Shown here piece after piece: positions 8,571-16,690 of a stretch of 38,086 nucleotides of DNA (its first letter is position 1; each line of letters starts with the position of its first letter). Both the position numbers and the translations under genes were made by a program. Origin of the DNA: an uncultured Pelagibacteraceae bacterium (lineage in GTDB: Bacteria; Pseudomonadota; Alphaproteobacteria; Pelagibacterales; Pelagibacteraceae); assembly GCA_902550285.1 (NCBI GenBank), contig CACCYQ010000006.1, forward strand, positions 1 through 38,086, written 5' to 3'. The notes beneath the pieces were generated by a model, which saw only the letters and a program-made list of their open reading frames with translations, ran no database searches and was not told where the DNA came from.

Positions 8571-9563
8571 ATGAAACAATTTTTAACTAAACTAGAAAAT
8601 AAACAAAATTTATCCTTCGATGAAAGCAAGGCTGCATTTGAAATACTAATGGATGGAAAAGCTAATGAAGATGAAATTTTTAAATTTTTAACATTGCTTT
8701 CATCAAAAGGTGAAGTTGCAGATGAAATAGCTGGTGGCGTATATATATTAAGAAACAAAGCAAAAAAAGTTAATGTTCAAAATTGTATAGATACATGTGG
8801 AACAGGAGGAGATGGAAAAAACACTTTAAATATTTCAACTGCTTCAGCCTTGTTGTTAGCAAGTATGAATATTAGAGTGGCAAAGCATGGAAATAAGGCT
8901 GTTTCTTCAAAATGTGGTTCAGGTGATGTTTTAGAAGCTTTAAAGATTAATATCAATTTTGAGCCTAAAGATATTGAAATACAAATTAATAAATATAATT
9001 TTGGTTTTATGTTTGCGCCGAATTATCATAGTGCAATGAAATATGTTGGACCAACAAGAAAAAAAATTGGAAAAAGAACTATATTTAATATGATTGGACC
9101 CTTAAGTAGTCCTGCTTTTGTAGAAAGACAAGTTGTTGGTGTATTTGATGAAAAATTATTAAAAATATTTGCAAATGCTTTAAAAAATTTAAAAATCAAA
9201 TTTGCTTGGATTGTAAACAGCAATGATGGATTAGATGAAATATCGCCTTACGCAAAAACCAAAGTAGTACAATTAAAAAATAATGCAATTTCAGAACTAC
9301 AAATTGATCCAAATAATTTAAATGTAAATGCAGATAAATTTGAAAACTTGTTAGGCAAAGACTCAAAATATAATGCAGAAAAAATGATTGATATATTTAA
9401 AGGTGAAGATAATGATTTTTCTAAAGCAGTTTGTTTAAATGCAGCTGCGGGCCTTATAGTATCAGAAAAATATTCTGACTTTAATGAAGCTTATGAAAAT
9501 ACACGAAGTTATATATTAAGTGGTAAAACTTTAGATTTTCTAAAAAATATACAAAATGTCTGA
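8571..9563 (+). CDS. trpD: Anthranilate phosphoribosyltransferase
   Basis: TrpD joins anthranilate to PRPP, giving N-phosphoribosylanthranilate. At 330 residues it is a single-domain, unfused TrpD. Motifs are the PRPP-binding CGTGGDG (76-82) followed by KNTLNIST, KHGNKAVSSKCGSGDVLEAL around 105-125 (anthranilate and phosphate contacts), FMFAPNYHSAMKYVGPTRK, and NMIGPLSSPA. The N-terminal helical part (LSFDESKAAFEILMDG) is also typical. It follows trpG after one base, and its 3' end overlaps trpC by 8 bases, a common arrangement for translational coupling. trpF, trpB and trpA, needed to finish tryptophan, are not in this window. Confidence 0.97.
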   Translation: MKQFLTKLENKQNLSFDESKAAFEILMDGKANEDEIFKFLTLLSSKGEVADEIAGGVYILRNKAKKVNVQNCIDTCGTGGDGKNTLNISTASALLLASMNIRVAKHGNKAVSSKCGSGDVLEALKININFEPKDIEIQINKYNFGFMFAPNYHSAMKYVGPTRKKIGKRTIFNMIGPLSSPAFVERQVVGVFDEKLLKIFANALKNLKIKFAWIVNSNDGLDEISPYAKTKVVQLKNNAISELQIDPNNLNVNADKFENLLGKDSKYNAEKMIDIFKGEDNDFSKAVCLNAAAGLIVSEKYSDFNEAYENTRSYILSGKTLDFLKNIQNV

Positions 9564-10350
9564 AAACGTTCTAGAAAAAATTATTGATACAAAAATCAGT
9601 AGAATTAGAGAGCTAAAAAAAGATTTATCTATACAATCTCTCGAAGCTAAAATTAAAACAAATAATTATTATATTAATTTTAAGAAAAAAATAGAAAATA
9701 ATATCAAAAAAAATAAAATATCAATTATTGCAGAAATTAAAAAGGCTAGCCCTTCTGCTGGTATTATAGTTGAAAAGTATGATCCAGTTAAAATTGCCAA
9801 AATATATAATGATAATAAAGCTACTTGTTTATCTGTATTAACTGAAGAAAAATTCTTTTTAGGAGATTTAAATCATATTAATAAAATCAAGAAAAAAATT
9901 AATTTACCAATTCTTTGTAAAGATTTTTTTGTAGATAAATATCAAGTTCCTTTAGCAAAAAGTTTTGGAGCCGACGCCATTTTAATTATTTTAGCTGGTG
10001 TTAATGAAAGTTTAGCAAATGAATTGTATTATGAAGCTAAAAAGTTTAATATGTCTGTAATTGTAGAAGTTCATTCTGTAGATGAAGCAAAAAAAGCTAT
10101 AAAATTTAAGGATGCGTTAATTGGTATTAACAATAGAAATCTTAAAACTCTAACAACAGAAATCAATACAACTTACGATATCTATGATGTTTTAAAAAAC
10201 CACCCTGGTCCTGTAATTTCAGAAAGCGGTATTAAAAATAAAGAAGAGCTCTTAGAAATAAGTTCAAAAACTAATATTAAAACTTTTCTAATTGGTGAAT
10301 CGCTTTTGAAAAACCTAGAGAAAAATTCCATTTTTTCTATATTGAAGTAA
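9556..10350 (+). CDS. trpC: Indole-3-glycerol-phosphate synthase
   Basis: TrpC closes the indole ring, converting carboxyphenylamino-deoxyribulose phosphate to indole-glycerol phosphate. The 264-residue (beta/alpha)8 barrel is monofunctional, with no fused TrpF domain. Catalytic segments are IIAEIKKASPSAG (Glu60, Lys62), SVLTEEKFFLGDL, the lysine in LCKDFFVDKYQ, ADAILIILAGV, EVHSVDEAKKA, IGINNRNLKTL and VISESGI. The ATG lies 8 bases inside trpD. In many alphaproteobacteria moaC and moeA follow trpC; here an 84-base gap leads straight to lexA. I see no strong terminator hairpin in that gap, so read-through into lexA is possible. Confidence 0.97.
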   Translation: MSENVLEKIIDTKISRIRELKKDLSIQSLEAKIKTNNYYINFKKKIENNIKKNKISIIAEIKKASPSAGIIVEKYDPVKIAKIYNDNKATCLSVLTEEKFFLGDLNHINKIKKKINLPILCKDFFVDKYQVPLAKSFGADAILIILAGVNESLANELYYEAKKFNMSVIVEVHSVDEAKKAIKFKDALIGINNRNLKTLTTEINTTYDIYDVLKNHPGPVISESGIKNKEELLEISSKTNIKTFLIGESLLKNLEKNSIFSILK

Positions 10351-10396
10351 AATTTACCGCTATTTTATTGACTTTTAAGCTATTGTTAACTGGAAA

Positions 10397-10411
10397 GAAC
10401 TTTTGTAGAAC
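10397..10411. promoter_or_regulatory. LexA (SOS) operator, direct repeat GAAC-N7-GAAC
   Basis: GAAC at 10397-10400 and GAAC at 10408-10411 are separated by exactly 7 bases. This is the reverse complement of GTTC-N7-GTTC, the established LexA operator of alphaproteobacteria, unlike the palindromic CTG-N10-CAG of gammaproteobacteria. It lies 24 bases before the lexA ATG, where autorepression is expected. Exact match, right spacing and right gene make chance unlikely. Confidence 0.88.
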
Positions 10412-10418
10412 AGATTCT

Positions 10419-10433
10419 GTACGATATTTGTTC
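10419..10433. promoter_or_regulatory. Possible second, imperfect LexA half-repeat (GTAC-N7-GTTC)
   Basis: GTAC (10419-10422) and GTTC (10430-10433) are spaced by 7 bases, one mismatch from GTTC-N7-GTTC and in the opposite orientation to the perfect site just upstream. It ends 1 base before the lexA ATG. Together the two would cover the lexA start region. A one-mismatch match could be chance, so this is tentative. Confidence 0.4.
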
Positions 10434-10434
10434 T

Positions 10435-11115
10435 ATGCTTACTAAAAAACAAAAAAACCTACTTTTATTTATCAACAAGAAGTTGAGATCATCTGGTATT
10501 TCACCTTCTTATGAAGAAATGAAATCGTCATTAAATTTAAAATCAAAATCTGGAATTCATAGATTAATTAGCGCTTTAGAAGAAAGAGGTTTCATTAAAA
10601 GACTAGCTCATAAAGCTAGAGCTTTAGAAGTTATAAAACTTCCAGAAACAGCCTCTGCAAACGATATTTATAATTCATTTTCGCCAAGTGTAATAAGAGG
10701 AGGCTTGGATGATAGCAATTTACAAAAAAACAATACAGATATTCCTGTTTTAGGAAATATAGCAGCTGGAACTCCAATAGAAGCAATTCAAAATGAAGTT
10801 ACTAGAATACCTCTTCCTGAAAATATAGAAAAAAATGGAGAATTTTTTGGTCTAAAAGTCCAAGGTGACTCAATGATAGAGGCTGGTATCAATGATGGCG
10901 ACACAGTAATAGTCAAAAAAACAGACACAGCGGAAAATGGAAAAATTGTGGTAGCCTTAATAGATGATCAAGAAGCTATGTTGAAAAGAATAAGACGAAA
11001 AGGAAAAACAGTAGCTCTTGAAAGCGCAAATAGAAATTATGAAACTAAAATATTTGGTCCAGATAGGGTAAAAGTACAGGGTATTTTAGTATCTTTGTAT
11101 AGAAACTTTCATTAA
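10435..11115 (+). CDS. lexA: LexA repressor (SOS regulator)
   Basis: LexA represses DNA-damage genes and cleaves itself when stimulated by RecA filaments. The 226 residues contain an N-terminal winged helix-turn-helix (about residues 1-66, with [30 protein letters not shown] in two runs of typical LexA sequence), a linker, and a peptidase S24 domain. The self-cleavage site is Ala111-Gly112 in NIAAGTP, the nucleophile is Ser146 in QGDSMIEAG, and the general base is Lys184 in AMLKRI. All are intact, so this is a functional SOS repressor. The gene follows an 84-base gap holding an alphaproteobacterial LexA box, indicating autoregulation. gltX begins 19 bases downstream. Confidence 0.97.
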   Translation: MLTKKQKNLLLFINKKLRSSGISPSYEEMKSSLNLKSKSGIHRLISALEERGFIKRLAHKARALEVIKLPETASANDIYNSFSPSVIRGGLDDSNLQKNNTDIPVLGNIAAGTPIEAIQNEVTRIPLPENIEKNGEFFGLKVQGDSMIEAGINDGDTVIVKKTDTAENGKIVVALIDDQEAMLKRIRRKGKTVALESANRNYETKIFGPDRVKVQGILVSLYRNFH

Positions 11116-11134
11116 AATAGTCTAAACATCATTA

Positions 11135-12526
11135 ATGACTAAAGTAGCAACTAGATTTGCTCCATCACCCACTGGTCCGTTACATATTGGAGGAATAAGA
11201 ACCGCATTATTTAATTGGCTTTATTCAAAAAATCAAAAAGGTTCTTTTTTTCTAAGAATTGAAGATACAGATAAAGAAAGATCAAAAGAGGAATATAAAA
11301 ATCAAATAATACAATCTCTTAAGTGGATAGGTATTGAAAGTGATGGAAATGAATATATTCAATCAAAAAAAATAGATGACCACATTAAAATTGCTAACGA
11401 ATTACTAAAAAATGGTCATGCATACAAATGCTATTGTTCAAATGAAGAAATAGAAGAACAAAAAAATAGAGCAAAACAAAAAAAGATTCCCTACATATAT
11501 GATAGAAAATGGAGAGACAAAAGTGAAGCTGATGCTCCACAAGATATTAAACCAGCTATAAGATTTAAAAGTAAAATCGATGGATCAACTTTATTAAAAG
11601 ATTTAGTTCAAGGTGATATTGAAATAGAAAATAATACCATTGAGGATTTTATCATATTAAGAAATGATGGTTCACCAACTTATAATTTATCTGCTTCTGT
11701 TGACGACCATCAAATGAATATTACACATATAATTAGAGGTGATGACCACAAGATTAATACATTTAAACAAATGCAGATTTATTTGGCTATGAAATGGACA
11801 CTACCTTCTTTTGCTCATATTCCTTTAATTCATACTACAGAAGGAAAAAAACTATCAAAAAGAGATAAAGCGTCAACATTAGACGACTATTCAAAGATTG
11901 GTGTAATGCCAGAAGCATTAAGAAATTACCTTTTAAGATTAGGCTGGTCATTTAAAGATAAAGAAATTTTTACTTTAGAAGAAAGTATACAACACTTTAG
12001 TTTAGAAGGAATAGGGAAATCACCTTCAAAATTAGACATGAGTAGAATCTTATCAATTAATGAACATTATATTAAAAATATGAATGAAGATGATCTATTT
12101 AATCATTTAACAAAATATTGTGAAAATTATAAAGATAAAATTGATAGTAAATCAAAAAATATTAAAAAATCTCTAAGTTTTTTAAAGAATAAAGCTAGGA
12201 CTCTTGAAGGTATATATAATAATGCACAATATCTTATAAAAGATAAAATTAAAATATCTTCAGAAGATCAAAAACTTTTAGATAGTTTGGCAAAAACAAT
12301 TCTGAAAGATTTTTTAAAAGAATTCCAGAACTTAACCAATATAAATAAAGAAAATTTGGAAAAAATTATAAACAATTTAATAAAAAAAAATAAAACAAAC
12401 TTTAAAGGTGTTGGTCAACCTTTAAGAGTGGCTTTAGTTGGATCAAAATTTGGTCCAGGTATATACGACATAATAATATCACTAGATAAAAACGAAGTGA
12501 TTGAAAGGTTAAAGGCTGCGAGTTAA
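11135..12526 (+). CDS. gltX: Glutamyl-tRNA synthetase
   Basis: GltX charges tRNA-Glu with glutamate. The 463-residue class I synthetase has RFAPSPTGPLHIGG at the N-terminus (HIGH motif as HIGG, 17-20), FLRIEDTDKERS, YNLSASVDDHQM, the HIIRGDDH segment, and the second signature KLSKR near residue 240. The C-terminal anticodon-binding region ends GVGQPLRVALVGSKFGPGIYD. Alphaproteobacteria often carry two GltX paralogues, one charging tRNA-Gln for later GatCAB amidation; which one this is cannot be told by eye. It follows lexA closely, as in rhizobia, but comEC and gltA, commonly beside it, are absent. Its last 18 bases overlap lpxB on the opposite strand. Confidence 0.96.
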   Translation: MTKVATRFAPSPTGPLHIGGIRTALFNWLYSKNQKGSFFLRIEDTDKERSKEEYKNQIIQSLKWIGIESDGNEYIQSKKIDDHIKIANELLKNGHAYKCYCSNEEIEEQKNRAKQKKIPYIYDRKWRDKSEADAPQDIKPAIRFKSKIDGSTLLKDLVQGDIEIENNTIEDFIILRNDGSPTYNLSASVDDHQMNITHIIRGDDHKINTFKQMQIYLAMKWTLPSFAHIPLIHTTEGKKLSKRDKASTLDDYSKIGVMPEALRNYLLRLGWSFKDKEIFTLEESIQHFSLEGIGKSPSKLDMSRILSINEHYIKNMNEDDLFNHLTKYCENYKDKIDSKSKNIKKSLSFLKNKARTLEGIYNNAQYLIKDKIKISSEDQKLLDSLAKTILKDFLKEFQNLTNINKENLEKIINNLIKKNKTNFKGVGQPLRVALVGSKFGPGIYDIIISLDKNEVIERLKAAS

Positions 12527-13636
12527 AACAGAAGCTGCAATTTCTGAAGATCTATTAGTTCTAAAATCTTTTAGAATTTTTTGATATTTATCAACTTGAT
12601 TTAACATCAATTTATCATCATCTAAAAAAGTTGTTACTTTATTAAATATATTTTTATAGTTACAATTTGATTGAATTAATTCTGGTATTATTTCTTCATC
12701 GGCAACTATATTAATAATATTTGCATATTTTACTTTAACTAGCATCTTAGCAATAAAAAAATTAATAAAATTCATTTTGTAAATAATAATAGAAGGGATT
12801 TTTGCATTACAAATTTCTAAAGAAATAGTGCCTGACTTGGCAACTGCAAATATAGATGATTTTATAATTTCAGATTTAATTTTTTCGTCTGATATTGAGC
12901 CACTATTTTTGAGATCTTCTTTAATTAATTTATCTTGTATCAACTTGTTAAATTCAGGTGTTGAATGAAAAACATAAAATATATCATTATACTTTTTGTT
13001 CATCATCTTTATGAAATCAATTAAAATTGGCAAATGGACATCTAATTCGGACTGTCTACTACCAGGAAAAATTGAAATAATTTTTTTATGATCTTTAATT
13101 ATTTGACTTATATCAATTTTAGATTTTTCTCCATTTTCTAATAAAGGATGACCTGTAAAAGTAGATTGAATATTTTCCTTTTCAAAATATTTTTTTTCAA
13201 ATGGAAATAATAACAAAACATGATCTAGAAAAGATTTAAATTTTTTAACTCTACCTTTTCTCCAAACCCATACTTGTGGTGCAACAAAATGAATAGTTTT
13301 TATATTTGGATTGATTTTCTTAACTTTTTTAGAAACTCTTAATGTAAAATCAGGACTATCTACACTAAATAAAATATCAGGTTTAAATTCAATTATTTTA
13401 TTTACTGTCTCATCAATTTTTTTTTTTATTTTAAATATATTCATTATAACACTAGTAAAACCTATATAAGTAATTTCTTTAAGATCATAAATTGATTTTA
13501 TGCCTAATGAACTTAAATATGATCCACCCACAGACAAGTATTCAATGTCAGAATTACTTTGCTTAAGCTTAGATGCAACTTTAGAGGCCAATTTATCACC
13601 AGAAGGTTCACCAGTTAATATAAATATTTTTTTCAT
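12509..13636 (-). CDS. lpxB: Lipid-A-disaccharide synthase
   Basis: LpxB joins UDP-2,3-diacylglucosamine to lipid X, forming the tetra-acyl disaccharide of lipid A at the inner face of the inner membrane. The 375 residues show the family signatures: ILTGEPSGDKLAS at the N-terminus, VGGSYLSSLG, DSPDFTLRVSKK, HFVAPQVWVWRKGRVKK, LLLFPFEKKYF, TGHPLLE, FPGSRQSEL, AVAKSGTISLE and VKYANIINIVAD. Its ATG overlaps the lpxI stop by 4 bases. It ends the long minus-strand lipid A run and meets gltX tail to tail with 18 bases shared. I see no hairpin terminator at that junction. Confidence 0.96.
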   Translation of the reverse strand: MKKIFILTGEPSGDKLASKVASKLKQSNSDIEYLSVGGSYLSSLGIKSIYDLKEITYIGFTSVIMNIFKIKKKIDETVNKIIEFKPDILFSVDSPDFTLRVSKKVKKINPNIKTIHFVAPQVWVWRKGRVKKFKSFLDHVLLLFPFEKKYFEKENIQSTFTGHPLLENGEKSKIDISQIIKDHKKIISIFPGSRQSELDVHLPILIDFIKMMNKKYNDIFYVFHSTPEFNKLIQDKLIKEDLKNSGSISDEKIKSEIIKSSIFAVAKSGTISLEICNAKIPSIIIYKMNFINFFIAKMLVKVKYANIINIVADEEIIPELIQSNCNYKNIFNKVTTFLDDDKLMLNQVDKYQKILKDFRTNRSSEIAASVLTRSL

Positions 13637-14427
13637 ATTACTTTAACAAACATCTTGTTTTTATTAGAAAAAATAATGGATTTTTTTCTTTCTAGAAAAA
13701 TATTTTTTTTTGATTTTACAACTATTCCTTTGAGACCTGCTATTTTGCACTGTTTTAAAGTCTTCAATCCTATTGTAGGTAAATCAACTCTAAGGTCTTG
13801 TTTTTTCTTGGGTAATTTTACTAATACTCCATTATTTCTAAACATTTTGCTTTTACATTTTTTTAGCATTTTTTCTGTTCCACCCTTACCTTCAATAGCT
13901 ATAACTTTATTATTTCTGACAACAGTTCCTTGACTATAATTATACTTACTTAGTTTATTTAATGTTCTTATAGCTTTCATAATATCTTTTTTATCTTCTT
14001 TATTTGGTTTAATTTTAGAGTAGTTACCTTTTTTAAGTGATAATTCAGGATTAAATGATATTGAACTAATCGTTTTAATTGCTTGTTGGTTTAGTATTTT
14101 TATTATTTCTTTCAAAATAGCAGCATCACCAAGTTTAGAGGCCTTAATTATTCTAGGTATGTAATATATACCTTTTAAGTCTAATTTAATTTTTGAAAAA
14201 TTTGGTCTTGCAACTTTTCCTGCAAATAGAACTTTTTTACAATTATTATTTTTTAAAATATTAATAATTTTACCAAATTGACCGATAGAAAGTGAATATG
14301 AATTTCTATCTTTTTTAAACTTTTTTGTTTTTGATATATCAATTATTAAATAATTAAGCTTTTTTTTCTTAACTTTTTTTAGAATTTCGATTGGGAAATT
14401 TGTATCGCCAAAGATTAAACCTATCAT
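13633..14427 (-). CDS. lpxI: UDP-2,3-diacylglucosamine pyrophosphatase, LpxI type
   Basis: LpxI cleaves UDP-2,3-diacylglucosamine to lipid X, which LpxB then uses. It is the alphaproteobacterial replacement for the unrelated LpxH. The 264-residue protein matches the former DUF1009 family: start MIGLIFGDTNFPIEILK, then FAGKVARPNF, GDAAILKEII, SQGTVVRNNKVIAIEGKGGT, VLVKLPKKKQDLRVDLP, TIGLKTLKQCKIAGLKG, and the ending FLERKKSIIF. Two details differ from the common pattern: GTE where GTD is frequent, and an unusually lysine-rich N-terminal half, in line with the genome's AT bias. One base separates it from lpxA, and it overlaps lpxB by 4 bases. The lpxA-lpxI-lpxB order strongly supports the call. 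Confidence 0.93.
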   Translation of the reverse strand: MIGLIFGDTNFPIEILKKVKKKKLNYLIIDISKTKKFKKDRNSYSLSIGQFGKIINILKNNNCKKVLFAGKVARPNFSKIKLDLKGIYYIPRIIKASKLGDAAILKEIIKILNQQAIKTISSISFNPELSLKKGNYSKIKPNKEDKKDIMKAIRTLNKLSKYNYSQGTVVRNNKVIAIEGKGGTEKMLKKCKSKMFRNNGVLVKLPKKKQDLRVDLPTIGLKTLKQCKIAGLKGIVVKSKKNIFLERKKSIIFSNKNKMFVKVI

Positions 14428-14428
14428 T

Positions 14429-15208
14429 TTATGAGAATGGTGTGCAAATAGATCTTTTTTTATCCTTTGTTATAAATTCAATTACGTTTTTAACTAAAGG
14501 GTTTTCTTTAAATTTACCATTTAATTTGCTTATGTTTTGTGCAAGTTTTTTTGTTGCAAAAATTTCTTTATATGCTTCACTTAAGCCAAGAATATCTTTG
14601 TTATCAAATTTTGCTCTTCTTAATCCAATTAAATTAAGTCCATTCAAAGTATTCCTATTTCCTGTAGATAAACCGTATGGAATTACATCATGTAGCACAC
14701 CTGTCATTCCTCCAATCATTGCCATTTTTCCTATTCTTGTAAACTGCTGTACCGCTGAGTTTCCTCCTATAACAACATTATCTTCAATTATTGCATGGCC
14801 ACCTAACGGAACATTATTTGCGATAATTACGTTATTTCCTACATGACAATCGTGCGCTATGTGAGATGAGATCATAAATAAACAATTATTTCCTATTTTA
14901 GTAACACCTCCTCCACCTTCAGTGCCTGGATTGATTGTTACATACTCCCTTATTTTATTATTATCTCCAATTATAAGTTTAGTTTCTTCATCGTTATACT
15001 TTAAATCTTGCGGATCATTACCAATGGAAGCAAATGGATAAATTTTATTTTGTTTACCTATTACAGTGTTTCCTGAAATATTTACATGAGAATGGATTTT
15101 TACATTTTCACCAATCACAACATTAGGTCCAATTACACTATAAGGTCCAACCTCTGCTGATTCAGCAACTATTGCTTTGCTATCTATTATTGCAGTTTTA
15201 TGTATCAT
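14429..15208 (-). CDS. lpxA: UDP-N-acetylglucosamine acyltransferase
   Basis: LpxA transfers a 3-hydroxyacyl chain from acyl carrier protein to UDP-GlcNAc, the first step of lipid A synthesis. The 259-residue protein is a left-handed beta-helix built from hexapeptide repeats (VIGPNVVIGENVKI and many similar), followed by a C-terminal helical part from about residue 190. His119 in SSHIAHDCHVG corresponds to the catalytic His125 of E. coli. IGNDPQDLKY and NTLNGLNLIGLRR are also family signatures and separate it from LpxD. Its ATG overlaps the lpxD stop by 4 bases, and lpxI follows after one base. Confidence 0.97.
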   Translation of the reverse strand: MIHKTAIIDSKAIVAESAEVGPYSVIGPNVVIGENVKIHSHVNISGNTVIGKQNKIYPFASIGNDPQDLKYNDEETKLIIGDNNKIREYVTINPGTEGGGGVTKIGNNCLFMISSHIAHDCHVGNNVIIANNVPLGGHAIIEDNVVIGGNSAVQQFTRIGKMAMIGGMTGVLHDVIPYGLSTGNRNTLNGLNLIGLRRAKFDNKDILGLSEAYKEIFATKKLAQNISKLNGKFKENPLVKNVIEFITKDKKRSICTPFS

Positions 15209-16185
15209 TTTCTTTCTCTTAAAAAACTTTTCAAATCTTTTGCGGGATATCCCATTACTTTAGTATTATCAGGTATATCATTAACTACTCCGCTGCCACC
15301 ACCAATTTGAACATTGTTTCCAATTTTTAAATGGCCAGAAATTCCAGCTTGTCCACCTATCATTACATTGTTTCCTATTGTCGAACTGCCTGCAAATCCA
15401 ACTTGTCCAGCTATAATACAATTGTCTCCAATTTTAACATTGTGAGCTATGTGTATCTGGTTATCTAAATAAGTATTTTTGCCTATTACAGTATTTGACA
15501 TTGATCCTCTGTCTATGGTTGATCCACAACCAATTTCGGCGTAATCATTTATAACTACTGTACCAATCTGAGGAAATCTATAATTTACTTTTTTATCTGG
15601 TAAAAAACCAAAACCTTTTTTACCGATCACGCAACTATCTAAAATACAAACATTATTATTTATAACTGTATTTCTTATAACTACATTTGAACCTATAGAA
15701 CAATTGTTCCCGATAATAACATTTTGTTCAATTATAGAGTTATGACCAATTGAACAATTTTTACCAATTCTTACATTCTTACCAATTAAAACATTTTTTC
15801 CGTAATCAACTTTTTTTTTATATAAAGTTTTTGATATTTCTTTTGCTGAAGTATCATAATCATCTATGACTGAATCAGGATAAAATATTTTTGTTATTTT
15901 GGCTGTAGCTAATAACACATTATTTACAAATATTTTATTACATTTGTTCGGTAAATAATTTTTAAGATTTTCTGAAGTTATACAAAATGATGCTTTTGTT
16001 TTTAATGCTAAATTTTCATATTTTTTTGAATGAAAAAATGTAATATCTTTACTAGATGACATAGATAAATCTTTAATGTCATAAATTTTCTGATCTTTAA
16101 GTTTTTGTGAATTTTTTATCTTTGCTAATTTTAATAATTTATTAATATTAAAAGGGCCATTATTTTTAAAAAAAGGATTAGTCAT
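15205..16185 (-). CDS. lpxD: UDP-3-O-(3-hydroxyacyl)glucosamine N-acyltransferase
   Basis: LpxD adds the second (N-linked) hydroxyacyl chain in lipid A synthesis. The 326-residue protein has an N-terminal uridine-binding domain (to about residue 110, including DITFFHSKKYE), then a long left-handed beta-helix of hexapeptide repeats, with the catalytic His248 in HIAHNVKIGDN and the ending VMGYPAKDLKSFLRERK. It overlaps lpxA by 4 bases. In most proteobacteria lpxD comes before fabZ; here fabZ comes first and a 55-base gap (16186-16240) separates them. That gap is AT-rich with no clear promoter or hairpin. Confidence 0.97.
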   Translation of the reverse strand: MTNPFFKNNGPFNINKLLKLAKIKNSQKLKDQKIYDIKDLSMSSSKDITFFHSKKYENLALKTKASFCITSENLKNYLPNKCNKIFVNNVLLATAKITKIFYPDSVIDDYDTSAKEISKTLYKKKVDYGKNVLIGKNVRIGKNCSIGHNSIIEQNVIIGNNCSIGSNVVIRNTVINNNVCILDSCVIGKKGFGFLPDKKVNYRFPQIGTVVINDYAEIGCGSTIDRGSMSNTVIGKNTYLDNQIHIAHNVKIGDNCIIAGQVGFAGSSTIGNNVMIGGQAGISGHLKIGNNVQIGGGSGVVNDIPDNTKVMGYPAKDLKSFLRERK

Positions 16186-16240
16186 TAATAAGGTTTAATA
16201 TCAAAACTTTTAATGATTACTTATCAAGATTTATTGCTGA

Positions 16241-16690
16241 TTATTTCCTATCAACAATAGTAGCTGACCATTGAGCATCAGCCATTTTTTTACCACTTAC
16301 AAAAGCTTCACCTTTATATTTCCACACTCTTCCATGTGATCTTATAGCTTCAATATTAAGTTCTAATTTACAATCTGGTACAACAGGGCTTCTAAATCTT
16401 GCTTTTTCAACACTCATTAAAAAAACTAACTTATTTTCATAAACTGATTTATCTATACCAGCGGCAGTAAGAGCAGCAGCAGCTTGGCCAAAAGCCTCAA
16501 CAATTAAAACACCAGGCATAACAGGTTGGCCTGGAAAATGACCTTGAACAAAAAAACTTTCCTTCTTTACATTTACTATTGCAGTTGCTGAAAATAATTT
16601 TTTTATATTTATTAGTTCATCTATTAATAACATTGGCTCTCTATGAGGTAAAAGCTTAGTTATTTGTTCTTTGTTTAGTGAGTCTGACAT
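16241..16690 (-). CDS. fabZ: 3-hydroxyacyl-[acyl-carrier-protein] dehydratase FabZ
   Basis: FabZ dehydrates 3-hydroxyacyl-ACP in fatty acid elongation and so competes with LpxA/LpxD for the same acyl-ACP substrate, which explains its place among lpx genes. The 149-residue hot-dog-fold protein has LPHREPMLLID, then the catalytic His51 in GHFPGQPVMPG and Glu65 in LIVEAFGQAAA, followed by FLMSVEKARFRSPVVPG-like residues (here VVPDCKLEL). Length and motifs are standard. The start overlaps the skp stop by one base (TAATG). Its position between skp and lpxD, rather than between lpxD and lpxA, is a local rearrangement. Confidence 0.96.
   Translation of the reverse strand: MSDSLNKEQITKLLPHREPMLLIDELINIKKLFSATAIVNVKKESFFVQGHFPGQPVMPGVLIVEAFGQAAAALTAAGIDKSVYENKLVFLMSVEKARFRSPVVPDCKLELNIEAIRSHGRVWKYKGEAFVSGKKMADAQWSATIVDRK

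Noticed and set aside
10351..10396. TTGACT (10368-10373) as the -35 box of the lexA promoter
   Set aside because: A perfect-looking -35, but no acceptable -10 lies 15-19 bases downstream, so no promoter is called here.
16186..16240. Promoter for lpxD in the fabZ-lpxD gap
   Set aside because: TTGATA is present on the minus strand but no good -10 stands at proper spacing. Mentioned only as an AT-rich gap.
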